Translations under genes and position numbers: made by a program
Origin: Actinophytocola sp.
GTDB lineage: Bacteria > Actinomycetota > Actinomycetes > Mycobacteriales > Pseudonocardiaceae
Reading direction: 5' to 3'
Length of the DNA stretch: 57,476 nucleotides
Assembly: GCA_009377475.1 (NCBI GenBank)
Contig: WHTY01000021.1
Span: 1-57,476, forward strand
Notes under the pieces: generated by a model
What the model saw: the letters and a program-made list of their open reading frames with translations, nothing else
Database searches by the model: none
What the model was told of the DNA's origin: nothing
In this document: piece by piece, positions 7,335 to 16,119 of the stretch
Numbering within the stretch: the stretch's first letter is position 1
How the letters are laid out: the number at the start of each line of letters is the position of its first letter

Positions 7335-9644
7335 TCACCCTGTTTGGTCCAGCAACGGCAGGAACGATGCGCTCATCGTGCCCACACCGGACCCGGCGGG
7401 GCGGGCACCCAACGACGTCCCGCCATAGACGACGTCGCCGTTGGTGTCCTGATAGGTCTGCCAGGTACGAGTGTCGCCTTGACCGACGCCCGGTTCGGAG
7501 TAGTCACACACGCCGTTCGGGAACGTCTCGGCCAGCCGTTGCCACTGCGCGTCGGTGAAACTGATCGGGTAGTAATCCGCCCGGCGGAGTGGCTTGAGCT
7601 GGCACGCGTTGACGTCGTTGGTGACCGGACCGCCAGCGACGCCACGCGGCGTGCTGTAACGGGTCTGCAGCTCGGGACGCTCGCAGACGGTGCCGGCGCC
7701 GGGCACCTGGACCTCCTCGAGGCCGTCCAGGTTGGCGCAGCGGTCCTGCAGGTCGTCCGGCCGGTTGGTGACGATCTTGTCCGGCAACGACGCGGCGCTG
7801 GTGTCGGCCTCCACCTGCGACAACCACTCGTCCATAGCCAGCATCGCTTCGGTCGCCCAGTCCAGGTCGCCGATGAGCGGCGCCGCGCCGAACCACATGA
7901 CCATGTTGCGGGTGTGGCCCTGCTCGCGCTCCAGCCGTGACTTGGTCCAGAACGCGTGGCCGTAGTCGTGCGCCGCGCCCGGATCTGGCCCGCCATGGTT
8001 GATGATCGCGACGCCGGACAGGTTGTTGGCCTGATTGATCAACCCGCTGCGGTAGGCGTTGTCCAACGCGGGCCGGTCGCCGGGGTACCGGCCGGGCGTG
8101 GTCTTGCCGTCGATCGTCAGGGTGCCGACCTTGGCGTTGAGGTCGACGAACTGCGCCGCCGTGATCTCGCCGCGCCGAAGCGCTTCCAGTCCATACTGGA
8201 CGCCTTCGTTGCCAGCCGGGACACCGGCGAAGCCGCGTCCGATTTGCTGCTCCTGCGGCGTCCACACCTCCGGTTGGCGCGGCCCGAGCGCGTTGATCAT
8301 GTAGTCGAGGATGAAGCAACGCACGCCGCCGGGGTTCGTGTCCGGGTCGTAGCGCGTGCCCTCGTCGCCGGGCTCGGTGTCCGGCACACCCTCGCACGGA
8401 TACGTCGGATCGGACAGCCGCGTCGTGAACGCCTCATCCGACACGACGGCGTTGGCGTGCGAGATGTGCCCCTCGACCTGACCGAACTGCGTCGGCGACC
8501 ACACCACGCCGGGACCCCACGTCGACGGGTCCTCGAAGTAGCGCCGCAGCAGGTGGTAGTCCAGGAACTGCGCCAGCGTGCTCATGGTGTCCGGGTAGGA
8601 GCAGGTGGTGACGAGCCCCTGGTAGACACCCGGGTACGTGTTCGCGATCATGTTCTGCACGATCGAGCCGCCGGAACAGCCGGTGCCGATCGTGTATCGG
8701 ATGCTGCCGTACTGCTCGACCAGCCGTTCCTTCGCCATGATCAGCGACTCCGCCTGGGTGAGCAGGTTGCAGTTGTGGCCGAGGTTGTTCAGCGCGGTCG
8801 ACATGACCGCGAAGCCCCTGCCGAGCGCGGTGACGTAGCTGTCGGTGTAACCGGGAAAGTCGTTGAACGTGCCGGAGTAGTCCGCGAGCGGCGCGCTGCC
8901 CGCCGCGTGGTCGGTGCCGCAGTCGCCGCCGTGCGGGACGAGCACCTTGTGGTTCCACTGCTCCTGCGGCGCCCACGGCTGCCACTCCTTGCCGGGCTGG
9001 AACAGCTGAAGGATCTTGTACTGGTCGCGGTCCTGGTAGCCGGTCTCCTGCCGCACGACGAACGGCACCTCGACACCCTGGTCGGTCGTCGTCATCGCGA
9101 CGTCGGACGGCGGATTGTCCCGATCGTACGGTTGCAGGTCGGTCTTCGTCGGGTCCGTCGACTTGTACAGGAAGGTGTACCCCGGCGGCTGGTTGCACTT
9201 GGCGTCCCGCGCGCTGTCCTGGCACTGCCACGGCTGGACGTGTGGGCCGGAGAACGCCGGGCCGCCGTTGGGGTGGTTGGTGACGACGACGTCGTCCGAC
9301 ACGCCACCGCCCAACGCTCGCAGGGTGCTCTCGCCGAGCGGCAGGTCGGTGACCAGGCCCGCGAACTGGCCGTTCGGCCGCAGCGCGAAGGCGTCGGTGA
9401 CGTCGCGGTTGCCGAGCTGGACCCGCACCTGCGACGGGTCGACGTCGTCAGGCAGTGTGATCGCCACCAGCGCGTCGCCGCCGGAGATGAGGTCGGCGCG
9501 GTTGGAGAGGACGTCGATGCGCAGCGTATTCGGCGCGGCGGACGCGGGCGTGATCAGGCCGCCCGTTCCGGCGGCCAACGCCGCCGCAAGCACGAGGACC
9601 GCACCACGGCGGGAGATCCGGGACATCCAGGAAGAGGCACCCAT
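7335..9644 (-). CDS. Secreted DUF6351-type putative alpha/beta hydrolase
   Basis: A 769-residue exported protein. Residues 1-37 form a Sec signal peptide (basic start, hydrophobic stretch, ASA-A cleavage). The middle has SIRYTIGTGCSGGSIVQN, a nucleophile-elbow-like GxSGG with S324 the probable nucleophile, followed by YPGVYQGLVTTCSYPD. The C-terminal half has a NHGGPDPG segment and conserved Cys pairs that suggest disulfides. I recognise the overall pattern as DUF6351, a family without an established reaction; an esterase or lipase role is inference. The start is the ATG at 9644, with GGGAGGG seven bases upstream. It stands alone between a convergent neighbour and a repeat-filled gap. Confidence 0.75.
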   Translation of the reverse strand: MGASSWMSRISRRGAVLVLAAALAAGTGGLITPASAAPNTLRIDVLSNRADLISGGDALVAITLPDDVDPSQVRVQLGNRDVTDAFALRPNGQFAGLVTDLPLGESTLRALGGGVSDDVVVTNHPNGGPAFSGPHVQPWQCQDSARDAKCNQPPGYTFLYKSTDPTKTDLQPYDRDNPPSDVAMTTTDQGVEVPFVVRQETGYQDRDQYKILQLFQPGKEWQPWAPQEQWNHKVLVPHGGDCGTDHAAGSAPLADYSGTFNDFPGYTDSYVTALGRGFAVMSTALNNLGHNCNLLTQAESLIMAKERLVEQYGSIRYTIGTGCSGGSIVQNMIANTYPGVYQGLVTTCSYPDTMSTLAQFLDYHLLRRYFEDPSTWGPGVVWSPTQFGQVEGHISHANAVVSDEAFTTRLSDPTYPCEGVPDTEPGDEGTRYDPDTNPGGVRCFILDYMINALGPRQPEVWTPQEQQIGRGFAGVPAGNEGVQYGLEALRRGEITAAQFVDLNAKVGTLTIDGKTTPGRYPGDRPALDNAYRSGLINQANNLSGVAIINHGGPDPGAAHDYGHAFWTKSRLEREQGHTRNMVMWFGAAPLIGDLDWATEAMLAMDEWLSQVEADTSAASLPDKIVTNRPDDLQDRCANLDGLEEVQVPGAGTVCERPELQTRYSTPRGVAGGPVTNDVNACQLKPLRRADYYPISFTDAQWQRLAETFPNGVCDYSEPGVGQGDTRTWQTYQDTNGDVVYGGTSLGARPAGSGVGTMSASFLPLLDQTG

Positions 9645-9730
9645 GCCCTCCCTAACGCCGACACCGCCCCAAAGGTCACGCCCAAACCCGAACCGTGGTC
9701 GCGTCCGGCAGACCCCAGCCCCGCCCCCGC

Positions 9731-10080
9731 GTGTCTCACCCTAATCGCCGCGAGTCACACCGTCTTTGGCCTGAGTTTCACCTTGTTCGCCGCGAGTTAC
9801 ACCTTGTTCGCCGCGAGATACACCGTCCCAGGCGCGAGTCCCGCGCTGCAGGGTCGCGAGTCCCGACTTGCGGCGCCGTGAGTTCCGACTTCCGGTGACG
9901 CTCAGTCCCGATAGAGACGTCCACGGCCCGGACCCGAGGCGCCAGAACGCAAAACCTGCGCACTGCAACGCGGAACACGTAGCACCGGAAGTCCGGACTC
10001 GCGGCTAGCAAGGTGAAACTCAGGCCAAAGACGGTGAGACTCGCGGCAAATAAGGTGAGACTCGCGAGCTGCCGCAGCAC
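9731..10080. repeat. Two opposed arrays of ~21-nt phrases filling the DUF6351-NMO gap (locus 2)
   Basis: From 9731 to about 9900 some eight segments of 20-22 nt follow one another, with consensus CGAGTYNCACCTTNTTCGC in the better units. From about 9980 to 10070 a second array reads on the opposite strand. A 28-bp stretch (9758-9785) recurs perfectly inverted at 10009-10036, extending to about 39 bp per arm with one mismatch (9747-9785 and 10009-10047). No gene is evident in the 440-bp gap; reading frames here are short and lack ribosome sites. Confidence 0.6.
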
Positions 10081-10084
10081 ACGG

Positions 10085-11122
10085 CTACTGGGACGACTGC
10101 GCTGCTTGGGCGGCGGACCACAGCTCCGCTGTCAACGCCTCGGCGGGGACGTCCTGAGCGTGGCGGTAGCCGGTGCCTGCCCAGAGGGCGAGGCCGTCCG
10201 GGTCGTCCTGGGACGCGGCGGCGGCCCGCAGTGGCTGCGTGAGCTGGTTGACCAGCGGATACCCGGCCGGTGCCGTGGCATCGTGCTCCTCGATGAACCG
10301 GTTGCGGAGGCCGCGCGCGGGACGTCCAGAGAACGCACGGGTCACCACCGTCTCGGCAAACCGTTGGTCGGCCAGCGCCCGCTTGTGCGCTGGCTTCGCC
10401 CCGGACTCCGGCGTGCGCAGGTATGCGGTACCGAGCTGCACCGCCTGCGCGCCCGCCCGTAGCGCGGCGGCGGCGTCCGCACCCGTGGCGATGCCACCCG
10501 CCGCGACCAACGGCAACGACGTCGCCGACCGCACCGATGCGAGCAGCTCCAGCAGCGGCACAGCAGGCGGCGCGGCGTACGGATCGTGCATCCCACTGTG
10601 CCCACCGGCTTCAGGGCCTTGCACGCACAACGCGTCCACACCGAGCGCCGCGACGGCACGCGCCTCGGCCACCGACGTGACCGTGCCGACGACATACGTG
10701 CCCACCCGGTGCAGGCCAGCGACCACGTCCGCAGGTGGCGGACCGAACGTGAACGACACCACCGGCACCGGATCGGCCAGCAAGAACGCCAGCTTCTCGT
10801 CCCAATAGTCGTCATCAGCGGGATCGGGCTCCGGCAGGTCGACGTCGTAGCGCGCGGCCTCGACGGCCAGTTCCGCCCGGTATGCGGCGATCGAGGCGAC
10901 GTCCGGCACCGGACCAGGCACGAACAGGTTGACGCCGAACGGCGCGCCGGAAATCTCGCGCAGCGTGCCGACCTGGGCGGCCAGCGCCGCTGGCGTCTTG
11001 TAACCAGCGGCGAGGAATCCCAGGCCCCCAGCGCGACCGACGGCGGCGACCAGCTCCGGCATCGACGGACCACCCGCCATCGGCGCCGCCACTATGGGTG
11101 TGCGCAGTCCTGCCAGATCCAT
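10085..11122 (-). CDS. Nitronate monooxygenase (2-nitropropane dioxygenase family)
   Basis: A 345-residue FMN TIM-barrel protein. It begins LRTPIVAAPMAGGPS, has GGLGFLAAGY, the catalytic-histidine segment VQGPEAGGHSG (H175), the glycine-rich phosphate site AAGGIATGADAAAALRAGAQAVQLGTAYL, and a C-terminal PLVNQLTQPLRAAA. The enzyme oxidises alkyl nitronates such as propionate-3-nitronate, usually as protection. Two ATGs are available; GGGAGG lies one base before the first and seven before the second (11122), so I use the second. It is monocistronic, with no functional link visible to its neighbours. Confidence 0.87.
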   Translation of the reverse strand: MDLAGLRTPIVAAPMAGGPSMPELVAAVGRAGGLGFLAAGYKTPAALAAQVGTLREISGAPFGVNLFVPGPVPDVASIAAYRAELAVEAARYDVDLPEPDPADDDYWDEKLAFLLADPVPVVSFTFGPPPADVVAGLHRVGTYVVGTVTSVAEARAVAALGVDALCVQGPEAGGHSGMHDPYAAPPAVPLLELLASVRSATSLPLVAAGGIATGADAAAALRAGAQAVQLGTAYLRTPESGAKPAHKRALADQRFAETVVTRAFSGRPARGLRNRFIEEHDATAPAGYPLVNQLTQPLRAAAASQDDPDGLALWAGTGYRHAQDVPAEALTAELWSAAQAAQSSQ

Positions 11123-11247
11123 CGCCATACCTCCCGCTGAGCCGTTCGGGCGGATGCCCCGGGAACGGTAACCAATCGTGCGCCGAGAGCGACATGTCGT
11201 CGTTCACAGCTGGTGGGCAAGCAGGCCGCTCACCTGGTGCTGAGCCG

Positions 11248-12114
11248 TCAAAACCCGCCGCAGTTGTCCTTGTCGAGGGTGGCGGGGTCGGGGTTGACCT
11301 CGGGCCAGCCGGGCAACTCCTGTTTGGTACGCACCTGCTCCGTACAGCCCAGCTCCGGACCGCCCCAGCGCCACACCCGTGCCCACCAGTTCGGCTGGTC
11401 GGCCAGGAATGGGTCGTGCTGGACGGCGACGACGCGGAAACCGCCATCGTCACCCTTGCGGACGTCGATCGAGTCCTTGCCGAAGGGCGTCGGGTACCGG
11501 GCGTCGAAGTACCAGCCGGAGCTGGTGCGGGACAGTCCCAGGACGTCGTTGGTATCGCCGAGGTCGTAGGTGTCGAGCAGGCATACCGCCGGATCGCCGT
11601 CGAAGGCGAAGCACTCCAGCGAGTCAGCACGCACATAGGCGTTGATGCGTCCCTTCAGGCCAGGCGCCTCCCCCTCGTAGGAGCCGTCAGCGACGCCGCC
11701 GTTCGCGATCTCGTCGCCGCCGCGTACCCGTAGCACCCACGCCTGGTAGAAGCCGTCGCCTGGCTCTGGGGCCTTCGCGCCGACCACTTCCAACGTCTCA
11801 CCCCGCACCTCGACCTGCTGGACCACGCACCGCTCACCGGCCGAACATGTGGGCGGCTCCGGCGACGTCGTGGTCGGCGCCGGTTGCGACGGCGCGGGCG
11901 GCGGCGCGACGGGCTGGTAGTCGCGGTCGACGTTGAGCAGCACCACCGCGAGCCCGGCGGTCAGCACGAACACCGCCGCTGCCGCCGCGAGCGCGGGCCA
12001 CCGGCGACGCTTGGGGCGCGGCAGCTCTGGCGGGAGTGACAACGACTCTTCCGTCACCTGGTCGGCACATGCGGTGAGCGCGTCGCGCAGCCGCTGCTCG
12101 GTGCGGTCGGCCAT
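11248..12114 (-). CDS. Membrane-anchored protein encoded with an ECF sigma factor (possible anti-sigma-like partner)
   Basis: A 288-residue protein with a cytoplasmic N-terminal 35 residues, one transmembrane helix at about 40-61, a Pro/Thr linker (APPPAPSQPAPTTTS), and an extracytoplasmic domain with several cysteines (for example CSAGERC and the final NCGGF). The ATG at 12114 overlaps the sigma stop as TGATG, with GAGGAGGA upstream, so the pair is translationally coupled. This order and topology fit an anti-sigma or signal-sensing partner. I do not see a clear HxxxCxxC zinc anti-sigma motif, so the role is inferred from position. Confidence 0.65.
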   Translation of the reverse strand: MADRTEQRLRDALTACADQVTEESLSLPPELPRPKRRRWPALAAAAAVFVLTAGLAVVLLNVDRDYQPVAPPPAPSQPAPTTTSPEPPTCSAGERCVVQQVEVRGETLEVVGAKAPEPGDGFYQAWVLRVRGGDEIANGGVADGSYEGEAPGLKGRINAYVRADSLECFAFDGDPAVCLLDTYDLGDTNDVLGLSRTSSGWYFDARYPTPFGKDSIDVRKGDDGGFRVVAVQHDPFLADQPNWWARVWRWGGPELGCTEQVRTKQELPGWPEVNPDPATLDKDNCGGF

Positions 12115-12650
12115 CACACTTCCTCCTCGGTGAGCAGCCCACGCAGCGTCGCGATTCCTCGCGCCGCTTGGGATTTCACGGTCCCCTCATGGATGCCGAG
12201 CGCGTCGGCGGCCGCGGCGACCGAGAGATCGCAGTAGTACCGGAGCACGAGCACCTCCCGCTGCCGGTGCGGCAGCGTGTCCAGGGCGGCGAGCACGCTG
12301 CGGTGTTCTTCCGACAGTTCGACGACGTCCGACGGGCCGGGTGCCGACGGATCGGCCAGTGGCACCTTCTTGCGAGCGAGGGCAGTCCTGCGCTGCTGCG
12401 ACCGCACCCTGTTGACCACGGCGCGCCGCAGGTAGGCCAGCGCCGCCCCTGGCGTGCTCGGCAGGAGCCGCTTGCGCCACATGTCGGTGAACACGTCCTG
12501 CACCGCGTCTTCCGCAGCGGCTTTGTCGCCCAGCAGCAGCATCCCGAGCCGCACCAGCGTCAGGCGATGCTGCCGGTACAGCTCCGGCAGCGACTCGCCA
12601 CGGATCGCCAGCACGACCGGCGCTGGCGGCTGCGTGACACCGTCGTCCAT
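12114..12650 (-). CDS. ECF-type RNA polymerase sigma factor (SigE-like family)
   Basis: A 178-residue protein. The region 2 helix is LPELYRQHRLTLVRLGMLLLGDKAAAEDAVQDVFTDMWRK. Region 4 contains LDTLPHRQREVLVLRYYCDLSVAAAADALGIHEGTVKSQAARG with the recognition helix. The lack of an anti-sigma zinc motif in the neighbour and the short linker resemble actinobacterial SigE-type ECF factors. The start is set at the ATG at 12650, because GAGGGAG lies six bases upstream; the ATG at 12674 lacks such a site. The 875-bp region upstream is mostly repeats, and any promoter must lie close to the gene. Confidence 0.88.
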   Translation of the reverse strand: MDDGVTQPPAPVVLAIRGESLPELYRQHRLTLVRLGMLLLGDKAAAEDAVQDVFTDMWRKRLLPSTPGAALAYLRRAVVNRVRSQQRRTALARKKVPLADPSAPGPSDVVELSEEHRSVLAALDTLPHRQREVLVLRYYCDLSVAAAADALGIHEGTVKSQAARGIATLRGLLTEEEV

Positions 12651-12762
12651 GCCCGTCTCCCTCGGTCGGTTCATAGAGAAGTCGCGCGACGGGACTCTCG
12701 GGTTGCATTCGATCACGTGGAATGTCCGCATCAGGTGTTGCGTCCGCATCAGCGGCGCCGCA

Positions 12763-12804
12763 CCAGCGGTGTTGCGCCAGCGGTGTTGCGCCAGCGGTGT
12801 TGAT
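12763..12804. repeat. 14-bp tandem repeat (about 2.8 copies) upstream of the ECF sigma gene
   Basis: CCAGCGGTGTTGCG occurs at 12763-12776 and 12777-12790, followed by a partial third copy at 12791-12804 that runs into the palindromic element starting at 12799. A looser relative (ATCAGGTGTTGCGTCCGC) lies just before. Confidence 0.75.
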
Positions 12805-12889
12805 CAACTCCCTGCGCGTTATGACCATGGAAACCGCCGGACGAAACCGACACGCGGTGGTCACAGCCCGCAGGTAGTTGATCGACTTC
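12799..12889. repeat. Palindromic ~92-bp element, copy A
   Basis: It opens GTTGATCAACT and closes GTTGATCGACT (12877-12887). The inner arms TGCGCGTTATGACCA and TGGTCACAGCCCGCA pair imperfectly. The same layout occurs at 13246 and 18208. It lies between the sigma promoter region and a gene remnant. Confidence 0.75.
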
Positions 12890-13028
12890 ACCGCGGACGG
12901 CGCGCACCACGAAGAGGCGCCGGGAGCTCCGCCCGAGAAGGCGCGCCCGGTCGGCCGCACCGGCACCGCCGGTCGGCCGTGCCTGACGCCGCCGATCGGC
13001 CGATAACGGCCGCCAGCTGTCTTGAAAG

Positions 13029-13055
13029 TTTCATGCAAGTTATTGACGCGACTTG
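13029..13055. promoter_or_regulatory. Isolated inverted repeat TGCAAGT-N10-ACTTGCA
   Basis: TGCAAGT and ACTTGCA face each other across ten bases just upstream of the small reading frame at 13053. The layout resembles LacI-family operators of sugar-utilisation genes in actinomycetes. No sugar gene follows, so it may be a leftover promoter. Confidence 0.35.
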
Positions 13056-13250
13056 CAGGCGGCGCCATCCTCTGTTGCGACGCGCGTCACACACTCCGTG
13101 CGCGCCGACCTGCCCAAGCTCGTCCCCACGCTGCGAAGCGCGGCCGACGCCGTCGCGCGGCGGCTCGCCGAGACCGCTGACGACCCTGCACCCGGCTTCC
13201 TGCACGACCTGCCGCCGCTGTCGGCGGGCAACGACGGCTCCCGAAGTTGA
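13053..13250 (+). pseudogene. Short unidentified reading frame ending in repeat copy B (possible gene remnant)
   Basis: A 65-residue frame starting TTG and containing LPKLVPTLRSAADAVARRLAE, a helical stretch unlike the surrounding repeats. The TGA stop is supplied by the GTTGATCAACT end of copy B. No ribosome site is clear, and I recognise no family. It could be a small gene or the truncated remainder of a larger one. Confidence 0.25.
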
Positions 13251-13335
13251 TCAACTACCTGCGCGCCGTGACCATCAGACGTCCGCTTCGTCCGGTCTCA
13301 GTGGTCACACCGCGCGGCGAGTTGATCAACTTCGC
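13246..13335. repeat. Palindromic ~92-bp element, copy B
   Basis: It opens GTTGATCAACTACCTGCGCG and closes GTTGATCAACTTCGC (13321-13335). The inner arms GCGCGCCGTGACCA and TGGTCACACCGCGC pair at 12 of 14 positions. It is in the same orientation as copy A, 447 bp away. Confidence 0.8.
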
Positions 13336-13525
13336 TGTGACAGCGAGGCGGCGCTACCGCCCTCGCCGTGGCCGAAAACCGCGGGGCCAGGGCACGGCTG
13401 ACCTGCGCCAGCACCGAGACATCACCGGAGGGCTTTCATCCAGCGGAAACAAAGCGTTGTTGCGCCGGTCACCGGAACTTGCGTTACGCCACACACCCAA
13501 GCCACCACCTCGAACAGGATGTCCC

Positions 13526-14488
13526 ATGCTGAAGCGATTCCTCCGCGCGAGCGCCGCAGCCGCGACGTTGGCCCTGCTGGCCACCGGATGCGGCTCCGGC
13601 AGCCCAGCCGCCGAAAGCCAGAACGGCAACGACGCCGTCACGGTAGGCGTCATCCCGATCGTCGACGTCGCGCCGATCTACCTCGGCAAGGAGCAGGGCT
13701 TCTTCGCGGATCGGGGCATCGACCTGACGATGGAGAGCAGCCAGGGCGGCGCGGCCATCGTGCCCGGCGTGATGAGCGGACAGTTCCAGTTCGGGTTCTC
13801 CAACGTGACCTCGTTGCTGCTCGCGAAGTCCAAGGGCCTGCCGATCAAGGTGGCTGCCGCGGGCAACAGCACGACCGGCGACCCCACCGAGGACTTCGGC
13901 GCCGTGGTAGCGCCCAAGGACAGCGACGTTGAAGACGCCGCCGACCTCGAAGGCACGTCGGTCGCGGTCAACACGCTGAACAACATCGGCGACACCACCA
14001 TCAAGGAGACGGTGCGGCAGGCGGGCGGCGACCCGTCGTCGATCACGTTCGTCGAGCTGCCGTTCCCCGACATGCCCGCCGCAGTGCAGGAGGGCCGCGT
14101 CGACGCGGCGTGGGTGGTCGAGCCGTTCCTCACCATCGCCACCGAACAAGGCGCCCGCACCGTCGCCGCGAACTTCGCGGAGACCCACCAGGAGCTGATG
14201 GTGGCCGCGTACTTCACGTCGCAGCAGGTGATCGACAGCAACGCTGACCTCGTCACGCGGTTCACCGAGGCGATGAACGAGTCGCTGACCTACGCGCAGG
14301 AGAACCCCGACGAGGCCAGGCGCATCTTGAGCAGCTACACCGACATCGACAACGAGACCGCGGCGAAGCTGACGCTGCCCCGCTGGTCCACCGAGATCAA
14401 GACCGAGCCGGTGCAACGGCTCGCCGACCTCGCGGTGAGCGACGGGCTCATCGACACCGCACCCGACGTCACCGGACTGCTGCCATGA
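13526..14488 (+). CDS. SsuA/NMT1-like ABC transporter substrate-binding lipoprotein
   Basis: A 320-residue lipoprotein. The signal peptide ends LLATGC with the lipidated cysteine at about C22. The mature part opens VTVGVIPIVDVAPIYLGKEQGFFADRGIDL and continues GGAAIVPGVMSGQFQFGFSNVTSLLLAKSKGLPIKVAA, the hallmark of NMT1/SsuA-type binding proteins for sulfonates, nitrate, taurine or pyrimidine precursors. The ATG at 13526 has AGGA a few bases upstream. It is the first gene of a five-gene operon with two permeases, an ATPase and a CynX-like carrier; the next gene overlaps its stop. The substrate cannot be read from sequence. Confidence 0.85.
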   Translation: MLKRFLRASAAAATLALLATGCGSGSPAAESQNGNDAVTVGVIPIVDVAPIYLGKEQGFFADRGIDLTMESSQGGAAIVPGVMSGQFQFGFSNVTSLLLAKSKGLPIKVAAAGNSTTGDPTEDFGAVVAPKDSDVEDAADLEGTSVAVNTLNNIGDTTIKETVRQAGGDPSSITFVELPFPDMPAAVQEGRVDAAWVVEPFLTIATEQGARTVAANFAETHQELMVAAYFTSQQVIDSNADLVTRFTEAMNESLTYAQENPDEARRILSSYTDIDNETAAKLTLPRWSTEIKTEPVQRLADLAVSDGLIDTAPDVTGLLP

Positions 14489-15312
14489 CAACCACGACGC
14501 CCGCGCCCGCGGCGGCTGACACCCGCATCCGCCGCGGGCGCGGCATTCCTACCAGCGCGCTCGGCGCCGCCGGGTTCGCCGGTGTCATCCTGCTGCTCGA
14601 ACTGCTACCCCGCGCGGGCGTCGTCGACGCCCGGTTCCTGCCGCCGTTCTCCGACATGGCGGCGGCGCTGACCGAACAGCTCGCCAGCCCGGCGTTCTGG
14701 GACGCCCTCGCCGCCACCTTGCGCGGCTGGGCGACCGGGCTCGCCATCGCGATGACCGCCGGTGTCGCGGCCGGGATCGTGATCGGCAGCGTGCCAGCAC
14801 TGCGGGCGGCGACGGCGTCCACCATCGAGTTCCTGCGGCCCATCCCCTCGGTGGCGCTGATCCCGCTCGCGGTGCTGCTGTTCGGCACCGACATGCGCTC
14901 CACCCTGCTGCTGGTGGTGTACGCCAGCTTCTGGCAGGTGCTGGTGCAGGTGCTCTACGGCGTCACCGACGTCGACCCGATCGCCCGCGACACCGCGCGG
15001 TCCTACCGCTTCTCGCTGTGGCGGCAGGTCCGCACCGTGCTGTGGCCGACCGCGTTGCCGTACGTGATGACTGGCTTCCGGCTGGCGGCGGCCGTCGCGC
15101 TGATCCTGGAGGTCACCGGCGAGCTGATCATCGGCAGCCCCGGCCTTGGCAACGCCATCGCCGTCGCGAAGAGCTCCGGCGCCGTCGACACGATGTACGC
15201 GCTGGTGATCGTCACCGGCGTCATCGGTGTCGGCGTCAACCTCGCCGCCCGGTTCACCGAGCGGCGGGTGCTGCGCTGGCATCCGTCCATCCGCCGGGAG
15301 GTGGCATCGTGA
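14485..15312 (+). CDS. ABC transporter permease (SsuC/TauC type), first of two
   Basis: A 275-residue membrane protein with six or so helices and the BPD_transp_1 coupling loop [35 protein letters not shown] (the EAA region). The [19 protein letters not shown] segment is typical of the nitrate/sulfonate/taurine permease group. It overlaps the binding-protein stop by four bases and ends in a GTGA overlap with the second permease, so the two are probably made together as a heterodimeric pore. Confidence 0.88.
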   Translation: MTTTTPAPAAADTRIRRGRGIPTSALGAAGFAGVILLLELLPRAGVVDARFLPPFSDMAAALTEQLASPAFWDALAATLRGWATGLAIAMTAGVAAGIVIGSVPALRAATASTIEFLRPIPSVALIPLAVLLFGTDMRSTLLLVVYASFWQVLVQVLYGVTDVDPIARDTARSYRFSLWRQVRTVLWPTALPYVMTGFRLAAAVALILEVTGELIIGSPGLGNAIAVAKSSGAVDTMYALVIVTGVIGVGVNLAARFTERRVLRWHPSIRREVAS

Positions 15313-16100
15313 CAACGTCCATCCGGCGCGCGGCACGCAGGCTGCTGCTCATCGCGGGGCTGCCCGCCGTACTGGTCACCGCATGGTGGCTGGCGACCGC
15401 GAACAGCACCAACTTCTACTGGCCGCCGCTGCGCACCATCCTCGAGACGTTCGGCCCCACCTGGCTGGAGGGCAAGCTCACCACCGACGTCGTGCCGAGC
15501 CTCGCCCGGCTCGGTGTCGGCTACGTCGCCGCGCTCGCGCTCGGCAGCGGTCTCGGGGTGGCGATCGGCTCGTCGAAGACGCTGCGCGCCACCGTGGAGC
15601 CGGTGCTGGAGTTCTTCCGCGCCATCCCGCCGCCGGTGCTGGTGCCGATCCTGATCCTGTTCGCCGGGATTGGCGATGGGATGAAGGTGCTGGTCATCGT
15701 CTCCGGCGCGATCTGGCCGATCCTGCTGAACACCGTCGAGGGCGTCCGCTCCATCGACGAGGTGCTGCGCGACACCGCCGCCTGCTACCGGTTCCGCACC
15801 AGGACGCGGCTGACCACGCTGATCCTGCGCGGCGCGAGCCCGCAGATCATGGCTGGCGCGCGGCAGGCGCTGTCCATCGCGATCATCCTGATGGTGATCA
15901 GCGAGATGTTCGCGGCGAGCAACGGGCTCGGCTTCACGATCATCCAGTTCCAACGCAGCTTCGCGCTCCCGCAGATGTGGAGCGGCATCATCCTGCTCGG
16001 CCTGATCGGCGTGGCGCTCTCGCTGCTCTTCCGGCTGGTCGAGAACCGCGTGCTGGCCTGGTACTTCGGTCAGCGCAACACCCAGCACTCCGGCGCATGA
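15309..16100 (+). CDS. ABC transporter permease (SsuC/TauC type), second of two
   Basis: A 263-residue permease starting GTG at 15309, inside the stop of the preceding gene. It repeats the family layout: FFRAIPPPVLVPILILFAGIGDGMKVLVIVSGAIWPILLNTVEGV, then the coupling loop RDTAACYRFRTRTRLTTLILRGASPQIMAGARQAL. The two permeases of this operon are distinct sequences rather than a recent duplication. Longer upstream reading in this frame runs through the first permease and is not real. Confidence 0.87.
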   Translation: MTTSIRRAARRLLLIAGLPAVLVTAWWLATANSTNFYWPPLRTILETFGPTWLEGKLTTDVVPSLARLGVGYVAALALGSGLGVAIGSSKTLRATVEPVLEFFRAIPPPVLVPILILFAGIGDGMKVLVIVSGAIWPILLNTVEGVRSIDEVLRDTAACYRFRTRTRLTTLILRGASPQIMAGARQALSIAIILMVISEMFAASNGLGFTIIQFQRSFALPQMWSGIILLGLIGVALSLLFRLVENRVLAWYFGQRNTQHSGA

Positions 16101-16119
16101 CCCCAAACAAGAGGACACC

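Noticed and set aside
9731..10080. CRISPR-like array
   Set aside because: There are no identical repeats separated by unique spacers. The units are degenerate, contiguous and ~21 nt long, and no cas genes are present.
13380..13525. Riboswitch (TPP or guanidine type) upstream of the SsuA-like gene
   Set aside because: The leader has no TPP core segments and no ykkC-type core. The short GGAGGGCTTTCATCC stretch alone is not enough.
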